From Smithella sp. ME-1 (GTDB lineage Bacteria; Desulfobacterota; Syntrophia; Syntrophales; Smithellaceae), in assembly GCA_000495415.1 (NCBI GenBank), contig AWGX01000053.1:1-10788 (forward strand): a DNA stretch of 10,788 bases. The letters run 5' to 3'. The notes below the pieces were generated by a model. It did no database searches and had not been told where the DNA came from. It saw only the letters and a program-made list of their open reading frames with translations. Position 1 is the first letter of the stretch. Each line of letters begins with the position of its first letter. The position numbers and the translations under genes were made by a program. Shown here piece after piece: positions 6,235-10,788 of this stretch.

Positions 6235-7483
6235 CAACGGTGTTCGTTTTGAAGAAGTATCCGCGACTGTTCATGTACCCGGCTCCAAGAGCTTAAGCCA
6301 GCGGGCGCTGGTTGCTGCGGCTCTGGCACGAAATGATTCTGTAATCAGCAATGTTCTTATATCTCAGGATACAAGTTATTTAATCGGCGGGTTGCGGACA
6401 TTAGGCGCAAAGATCGTTTCCACTGAAAACGGATTTAATGTTTTCGGTACAGCAGGTAAATTAACAAACAACAGCCAGGAATTATTTTTAGGAAATAACG
6501 GCACTGCGTTGCGATTTCTTACGGCGCTGGTCTGTCTGGGCAGAGGCAAATATGTTTTAACCGGAGAAAAGCGGCTTTGCGAAAGACCTGTTGGCGCTCT
6601 GGCGGATGCGTTAAGGGGAATGGGTGTTGATATACTTGCCCGGAAAAATTGTCCGCCGGTTCAGATAAACGCCAACGGCCTGAGCGGAGGAAAGATAATC
6701 CTTACGGATATTGAAAGCTCGCAGTACGTGTCGGCATTGCTTTTGTGTGCTCCTTATACAGAAAAAGGAATAAACTTGATTTTGCAGGGGGGTGTTGTTT
6801 CCACTCCTTATATTGATCTGACTATTGCCGTGATGAAAGATTTCGGCGCAGAAATTACCCAAACAGGAAAGTATGAATATAATGTTGCTGCGGGCAAAAT
6901 TTATCAAGGGCGCGAATATCTCGTGGAAGGAGACGCTTCCAGCGCTTCTTACTTTTTTCTGGCTGCGGCACTTTTAAAAAAGACAATTAGAGTTATGGGA
7001 ATTAACCGGCAAAGCAGGCAGGGAGATATACGCTTGTTGGATGTTTTTGAGAAACTGGGTTGCAAGATAAAATCAAGAGATAGTTGGGTGGATATTTCCG
7101 GAAATAATCTGGCGGAAGGTGATTTTACTTTTGATCTGAACGATATGCCGGATATGGTGCCTACCTTGGCTGTCCTGGCGGCTTTTCGCAATGGTCGAAC
7201 GGTTATCAGCAATGTAGCGCATTTGAGAATAAAAGAAAGTAACCGACTGGCGGCTCTTGTTGCAGAACTGAACCGTACCGGTATTGAAGCAGTGGAAATG
7301 CCGGATGGCCTCGTAATTCATGGTGGCAAAATGCGACCGGCAACAATTGAAACCTATAACGACCACCGTATGGCTATGAGCTTTGGTATTGCTGCCCTTG
7401 TCACAAGCGGCATCGAGATCAGCGATAAAAAATGTGTTGATAAATCGTTTCCCGCTTTCTGGGAGGAAGTAAAAAAAATATGA
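6227..7483 (+). CDS. aroA: 3-phosphoshikimate 1-carboxyvinyltransferase (EPSP synthase)
   Basis: Transfers the enolpyruvyl group of PEP to shikimate 3-phosphate, giving EPSP. The 418 residues match the family. Motifs are PGSKSLSQR (18-26), LGNNGTALRFLTA (88-100), GEKRLCERPVG (113-123), SSQYVSALLL (164-173), GDASSA (235-240), the aspartate in MPDM (D309), RIKESNR (334-340, E337) and NDHRMAMSF (378-386). The PEP/glyphosate loop reads GNNGTALRF instead of the E. coli GNAGTAMRP, so the Pro101 position is Phe97; glyphosate response cannot be predicted from this alone. Translation starts at TTG 6227, eight bases inside aroDE, with GGAGAGG upstream. The stop overlaps aroK as ATGA. The rarer TTG start may set a lower yield relative to neighbours (inference). 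Confidence 0.95.
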   Translation: MNNNGVRFEEVSATVHVPGSKSLSQRALVAAALARNDSVISNVLISQDTSYLIGGLRTLGAKIVSTENGFNVFGTAGKLTNNSQELFLGNNGTALRFLTALVCLGRGKYVLTGEKRLCERPVGALADALRGMGVDILARKNCPPVQINANGLSGGKIILTDIESSQYVSALLLCAPYTEKGINLILQGGVVSTPYIDLTIAVMKDFGAEITQTGKYEYNVAAGKIYQGREYLVEGDASSASYFFLAAALLKKTIRVMGINRQSRQGDIRLLDVFEKLGCKIKSRDSWVDISGNNLAEGDFTFDLNDMPDMVPTLAVLAAFRNGRTVISNVAHLRIKESNRLAALVAELNRTGIEAVEMPDGLVIHGGKMRPATIETYNDHRMAMSFGIAALVTSGIEISDKKCVDKSFPAFWEEVKKI

Positions 7484-8058
7484 ATATTGTCTTGATTGGT
7501 TACCGGGCAACTGGAAAATCCACAGTAGGCAGAATTCTTTCCAGGAAGTTGAAAATGTCCTTTTGGGATACCGATTTGCTTGTGGAAAAGAAAATGGCGA
7601 TACCGATTAAAGAAATTGTAGCGCTTCATGGATGGGAATATTTTCGACTCAAGGAAAAAGAAGTCATTCAAACCATGGCACAAAGGGAATCTGGTATTGT
7701 TTCTACAGGTGGTGGGGTGGTCCTGGATCAGGGGAACGTGAATCTTTTAAAACAGACAGGAGTAATAATCTGGCTTAATGCTCCTGTGCAGGATATTGTT
7801 GACCGGCTCAACAAAGATGCTCAGAGCAGGGCTACAAGACCGCAGTTTACAGCGGGGAATATTGCTCAGGAAACTATTGCCATCATGGAACAAAGATTTC
7901 CTTTGTATGAAGAAGCCGCTGATTATACAGTGAATACGAAAGACAAAAAAGCTCTGCAAGTTGCCGAAGAAATTTATCAGTATTTGCTTAAATCGGGGAA
8001 CTTATCTAAAATTAACAAAAGCAAAAAAACTAACGCTAAAAATATAAAATCATGCTAA
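7480..8058 (+). CDS. aroK: Shikimate kinase
   Basis: Phosphorylates shikimate with ATP to give shikimate 3-phosphate, the substrate of AroA encoded just upstream. A 192-residue P-loop kinase: Walker A GYRATGKST (7-15, K13), DTD (30-32) for Mg2+/shikimate binding, FR (R56), GGG (77-79), a lid region with RATRP (117-121, R120) and the adenine-side RFPLYEEAA (139-147). The core ends near residue 172. A further ~20 residues form a Lys/Asn-rich tail with six lysines that is not part of the usual fold. GGGAGGAAG (7461-7469) is the ribosome-binding site and the ATG overlaps the aroA stop. Confidence 0.95.
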   Translation: MNIVLIGYRATGKSTVGRILSRKLKMSFWDTDLLVEKKMAIPIKEIVALHGWEYFRLKEKEVIQTMAQRESGIVSTGGGVVLDQGNVNLLKQTGVIIWLNAPVQDIVDRLNKDAQSRATRPQFTAGNIAQETIAIMEQRFPLYEEAADYTVNTKDKKALQVAEEIYQYLLKSGNLSKINKSKKTNAKNIKSC

Positions 8059-8070
8059 TAAAATATAGAC

Positions 8071-8095
8071 TAATTCCTGCCGGATTGGGGAATTA
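8071..8095 (+). repeat. Inverted repeat in the aroK-aroC gap
   Basis: TAATTCC (8071-8077) and GGAATTA (8089-8095) are perfect 7-base inverted repeats around 11 bases. No T-run follows, so it is not a terminator. It stands 14 bases before the AGGAG site (8109-8113) of aroC and could influence mRNA processing or aroC translation, or be chance. Confidence 0.3.
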
Positions 8096-8119
8096 TGATG
8101 TATTTTACAGGAGTAATTT

Positions 8120-9196
8120 ATGTCAGGAAATACAATAGGCAGTATTTTTCGTGTTACTACCTGGGGAGAATCGCATGGGTCAGCATTGGGAGCGGTTGTG
8201 GATGGCTGTCCCGCGGGATTATCTTTGAGTGAATCCGATATTCAGCAGGCGCTTGACAGGAGAAAACCTTCAGACTCCGTTTCTTCAACTACAAGGAAGG
8301 AGGGTGACAAGGTCGAAATTCTCTCCGGTGTTTTCGAGGGTAAAACAACAGGCACGCCTGTTTCGTTAATCATTAGAAATGTTGACGCAAAATCATCTTC
8401 ATACAATGATTTAAAGGATGTGTTCCGCCCCGGGCAGGGAGACTTCACCTATTTGCAAAAATACGGGATCCGCGATTGGCGAGGCGGAGGACGTTCCTCC
8501 GGCAGAGAAACCGCTGCGCGCGTTGCCGCGGGAGCCATAGCCGCTAAAGTGATTGCAAAATCAGGGATTGATGTCATCGCCTACACGTATGCCATCGGTT
8601 CAATTTCAATTGACCGCAGTAAAATACCCGCTGATAAAAATTTTAAAAAATTTGTGCGAGAAAATTATCTTTTCTGTCCCGACACACAGGCGGCAGCCGC
8701 TATGGAAAGAAAGATTACAGCAGTTCGCAAAAAGGGTGATTCGCTGGGCGGAATAGTTGAAATTATTGTCAGCGGTTGCCCCGCAGGACTGGGTGACCCT
8801 GTTTTTGATAAAATGGATGCAGATCTGGCCAAGGCGTTGATGAGCATAGGTTCGGTGAAGGCGGTGGAAGTGGGTGATGGCTTGGAAGTTGCCGGCAAGA
8901 TAGGTTCGGAAGTTAATGATCAAATGGATAAGAAAGGATTTAAAACAAATCATGCAGGAGGAATGCTCGCGGGCATCACCACCGGCGAAAAGATAGTGCT
9001 GCGGGCTTATTGTAAGCCGATTCCGTCGATCGCAAAACCGCAGCAGACGATAGATTCCAAAGGCAAAGAACGAATCATTGAAATTCAGGGAAGACACGAT
9101 ATTTGTGTGCTGCCCAGGATTGTGCCGGTTTGTGAAGCAATGGTGAACATAATTCTGGCCGATCATTTGCTCAGACAGAAGGCGGTACGTGGATGA
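8120..9196 (+). CDS. aroC: Chorismate synthase
   Basis: Removes phosphate from EPSP in a reduced-FMN-dependent 1,4-trans elimination to give chorismate, the branch-point compound. The 358 residues are of normal length. Visible are the first signature GESHGSALGAVVDGCPAG (16-33, H19), RRKP...TTRKEGD (47-63), the flavin/substrate segment RGGGRSSGRETAARVAAGAI (121-140), CPAGLGDPVFDKMDADLA (220-237), NHAGGMLAGITTGE (277-290) and GRHDICVLPR (324-333). One conspicuous change: the RPGHAD motif reads RPGQGD (103-108), so the second invariant active-site histidine (His106 in the N. crassa enzyme) is Gln106, codon CAG. Also, PSDSV (50-54) replaces the usual PGQSR-like loop. AGGAG (8109-8113) precedes ATG by 6 bases; the stop overlaps tyrA as ATGA. 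Confidence 0.95.
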   Translation: MSGNTIGSIFRVTTWGESHGSALGAVVDGCPAGLSLSESDIQQALDRRKPSDSVSSTTRKEGDKVEILSGVFEGKTTGTPVSLIIRNVDAKSSSYNDLKDVFRPGQGDFTYLQKYGIRDWRGGGRSSGRETAARVAAGAIAAKVIAKSGIDVIAYTYAIGSISIDRSKIPADKNFKKFVRENYLFCPDTQAAAAMERKITAVRKKGDSLGGIVEIIVSGCPAGLGDPVFDKMDADLAKALMSIGSVKAVEVGDGLEVAGKIGSEVNDQMDKKGFKTNHAGGMLAGITTGEKIVLRAYCKPIPSIAKPQQTIDSKGKERIIEIQGRHDICVLPRIVPVCEAMVNIILADHLLRQKAVRG

Positions 9197-9981
9197 AAAG
9201 AATTAAAGCGGGAATAATCGGTGGCACCAACGGCATGGGAAAGTGGTTTGCCGGATTGCTCAGAAAAGAAGGTTGTTCAGTTCATGTTTGTGGCAGGAAA
9301 ACCAGGCTGCAAATAAACGACTTGGTCAGGCTTTGTGACGTGATAGTTGTGGCCGTACCTATTTCCGCAACTGTCGATATAATTAAGCAAGTTGGTCCAC
9401 TGCTTTCAGAAGATAAGCTTTTAATGGATTTGACATCGCTTAAAAAAGAACCTGTGAAATTAATGTTAGATAGTTCTGCGGCAGAAGTTATCGGTTGTCA
9501 TCCTCTATTCGGTCCGCAGTTACAAGATGTGACCGGACAAAATGTGATTGTGTGTCCGGCGCGCAGCAAAAAGTGGCTCATCTGGCTCAAAAGTGTCTTT
9601 AAAAAAAATAAAATGGCTGTCTGGGAAGCGACTCCCGAAAAACATGATAAAATGATGGCTGTAATTCAGGCGCTCAATCACTTTAACACGATTACACTGG
9701 GAATGGCGTTGGCACAAACAAATATAACTCCCGCGGAAATAAACAAATTCTCGACGCCGATTTTCCGGACAAAGCTGGATATTATCAGGAAAGTATTTTT
9801 GGAGAGTCCCGAACTGTACCTTGATATAATAACAAAAAATCCGCAAACAGGGAAGATGCTGGATATCTACGAAAAATCGTTAAAAGAGATTCGTGAAAAA
9901 ATAAAATCCAGTCGTAAAGCTGAATCTAAAAAAGCAATTAAAAAAGCAGCGAAGAAATTATATGGAAGCCAAAATAAATAA
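9193..9981 (+). CDS. tyrA: Prephenate dehydrogenase (TyrA family, no mutase domain)
   Basis: Oxidatively decarboxylates prephenate (or possibly arogenate) with NAD(P)+, the tyrosine branch. In 262 residues it has an N-terminal dinucleotide-binding fold with GIIGGTNGMG (7-16), VAVP (53-56) and MDLTSLKKEP (78-87). GCHPLFGP (101-108) is the substrate-site signature. The helical dimerisation half contains EKHDKMMAVIQALNHF (149-164) and STPIFR...LYLDII (187-213). These segments closely resemble the dehydrogenase half of E. coli TyrA, but its fused chorismate mutase is absent; PheA's mutase presumably supplies prephenate. No ACT domain is seen. The last ~30 residues are strikingly Lys-rich. Start ATG 9193 overlaps the aroC stop; AAGG (9179-9182) lies about 10 bases before it. 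Cofactor and substrate preference cannot be fixed from sequence. Confidence 0.92.
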   Translation: MKRIKAGIIGGTNGMGKWFAGLLRKEGCSVHVCGRKTRLQINDLVRLCDVIVVAVPISATVDIIKQVGPLLSEDKLLMDLTSLKKEPVKLMLDSSAAEVIGCHPLFGPQLQDVTGQNVIVCPARSKKWLIWLKSVFKKNKMAVWEATPEKHDKMMAVIQALNHFNTITLGMALAQTNITPAEINKFSTPIFRTKLDIIRKVFLESPELYLDIITKNPQTGKMLDIYEKSLKEIREKIKSSRKAESKKAIKKAAKKLYGSQNK

Positions 9982-10732
9982 AGTTGCGGAAATGATCGCG
10001 GCCTCAAAAAAATTGGTCATTTTTACCGGAGCCGGTATCAGTACGGAATCCGGAATACCTGATTTTCGTGGTCCGGACGGACTCTGGACTAAAGTTGATC
10101 CCGAGGATTTTACGATTGACCGGTTTCTGCGTTTTAACGAGACACGCAGGAAGGTATGGTATCTGTTTATAGAAGGCGGTGCACTTCTTGATGCAGAGCC
10201 CAATCGTGCTCATCTGGCGATAGCCGAACTGGAGAAGATGAATAAATTGAGTTCTGTGATTACACAAAACATTGATAACCTGCACCAGAAAGCGGGGAAC
10301 AATCCCCAGAAAGTTCACGAACTGCACGGTAACATGCAGTGGCTGGTCTGCCTTGATTGCGGCGGGCGTTATCCTGTCGATGAAATGAGAAAAAAACATC
10401 CGTCTCCTGATCATTTTCCGGTATGTGAAAAATGCCAGGGCATTCTTAAACCCGGTGTTGTTTTCTTCGGCGAAATGCTTCCACAGGAAACATTGAGGAT
10501 GGCCGAGCGGGAATCAGAAAAATGTGATTTATTTATGGTAATAGGTTCTTCGCTGGTTGTTTATCCTGCTGCATATATGCCGCTTTATGCCAAACAATCC
10601 GGTGCTAAGATCGTTATCATTAACATGGGGCAGACCGGTCAGGATGATATCGCCGATGTATTTATCAATGCTCCAGCTGGTGATACAATGTTAAGAATAA
10701 TAGCCAGATTAAAAGAAATAATGAAAAAATAG
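9962..10732 (+). CDS. Sir2-family NAD-dependent protein deacylase (sirtuin)
   Basis: Removes acyl groups, most likely acetyl, from protein lysines while cleaving NAD+ to nicotinamide and O-acyl-ADP-ribose. The 256 residues show every hallmark: GAGISTESGIPDFRGPDGLW (23-42), TQNIDNLHQKAG (101-112), catalytic H122 in LHG, a zinc ribbon C130/C133/C155/C158, KPGVVFFGE (163-171), GSSLVV (195-200) and a C-terminal NMGQTGQDD (221-229). The Tyr-x-x-Arg pair that marks class III desuccinylases such as SIRT5 and E. coli CobB is not evident; the aligned stretch around 66-73 is WYLFIEGG. Deacetylation is therefore more likely than desuccinylation (inference). The ATG lies 20 bases inside tyrA, preceded only by GAAGAAA, so translation is probably coupled to tyrA. 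Its presence in an aromatic operon is not explained by the pathway. Confidence 0.93.
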   Translation: MEAKINKVAEMIAASKKLVIFTGAGISTESGIPDFRGPDGLWTKVDPEDFTIDRFLRFNETRRKVWYLFIEGGALLDAEPNRAHLAIAELEKMNKLSSVITQNIDNLHQKAGNNPQKVHELHGNMQWLVCLDCGGRYPVDEMRKKHPSPDHFPVCEKCQGILKPGVVFFGEMLPQETLRMAERESEKCDLFMVIGSSLVVYPAAYMPLYAKQSGAKIVIINMGQTGQDDIADVFINAPAGDTMLRIIARLKEIMKK

Positions 10733-10738
10733 CAATTT

Positions 10739-10767
10739 TTAAATCAAAAAAGATAATAAATTATAAT
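10739..10767 (+). promoter_or_regulatory. Possible promoter downstream of the sirtuin gene
   Basis: A perfect TATAAT (10762-10767) lies 17 bases after TTAAAT (10739-10744), only a 3/6 match to a -35 box, in an A/T-rich 56-base tail. It might serve a gene beyond the window. No terminator hairpin is visible after the sirtuin stop, so the operon may continue. Confidence 0.25.
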
Positions 10768-10788
10768 ACCAATTCTAAATCAAAGATG

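Noticed and set aside
7073..7510. Long - strand open frame of about 145 codons opposite aroA/aroK
   Set aside because: It lies entirely opposite well-conserved aroA and aroK sequence, has no ribosome-binding site or recognisable domain, and is a shadow of their coding frames. The same applies to the other antisense frames across the operon.
8606..9166. 186-codon - strand open frame opposite aroC
   Set aside because: Antisense to strongly conserved chorismate synthase, with a Cys/His/Phe-rich composition typical of shadow frames and no motif.
10786..10788. ATG at the very end of the window as the start of a next gene
   Set aside because: No Shine-Dalgarno precedes it and no codon follows, so it cannot be supported.
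1..10788. CRISPR arrays, tRNA/rRNA genes, insertion sequences, phage or defence genes
   Set aside because: Looked for and not seen; apart from the listed hairpins there is no repeat structure and all long frames are accounted for.

Overview
The window carries a near-complete aromatic amino acid operon on the + strand, preceded by a divergent, truncated membrane-protein gene on the - strand. Protein sequences and gene organisation fit a Gram-negative, probably anaerobic bacterium such as a Desulfobacterota/Syntrophales-type deltaproteobacterium. Pointers are the fused AroDE, the type I-beta DAHP synthase with an N-terminal regulatory domain, the E. coli-like TyrA domain and a Proteobacteria-style leader-peptide attenuator. 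The taxonomic assignment is inference, not proof.

Layout: (1) 1-966 (-), the N-terminal 322 codons of a polytopic membrane protein with GT-C-like features, running off the left edge. (2) 967-1357, a 391-base divergent intergenic region with a sigma70-like promoter (1091-1119), a 31-residue leader peptide with eight aromatic residues in nine positions, and two back-to-back terminator hairpins with mutually exclusive alternative pairings. (3) 1358-9981 (+), eight genes: aroF, aroB, pheA (chorismate mutase-prephenate dehydratase), aroDE fusion, aroA, aroK, aroC and tyrA. (4) 9962-10732 (+), a Sir2-family deacylase whose start lies inside the end of tyrA. (5) 10733-10788, AT-rich sequence with no clear terminator.

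The eight biosynthetic genes encode every step from PEP plus erythrose-4-phosphate to chorismate: DAHP, dehydroquinate, dehydroshikimate, shikimate, shikimate-3-phosphate, EPSP, chorismate. PheA then leads to phenylpyruvate and TyrA to 4-hydroxyphenylpyruvate. The only chorismate mutase visible is the PheA N-terminal domain, so it presumably supplies prephenate to both branches. No trp gene and no aromatic aminotransferase is present. Most junctions are overlapping (ATGA or longer), indicating translational coupling. The two spaced junctions are aroF-aroB (136 bases) and aroK-aroC (61 bases).

The most notable find is the unannotated leader at 1148-1337. It looks like a ribosome-mediated attenuator that reads Tyr, Phe and Trp codons together and controls the whole common pathway, with a cascade of pairings that would switch two successive terminators at once. 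Other points worth checking are a Gln in place of an invariant active-site His in chorismate synthase, and the sirtuin coupled to tyrA.
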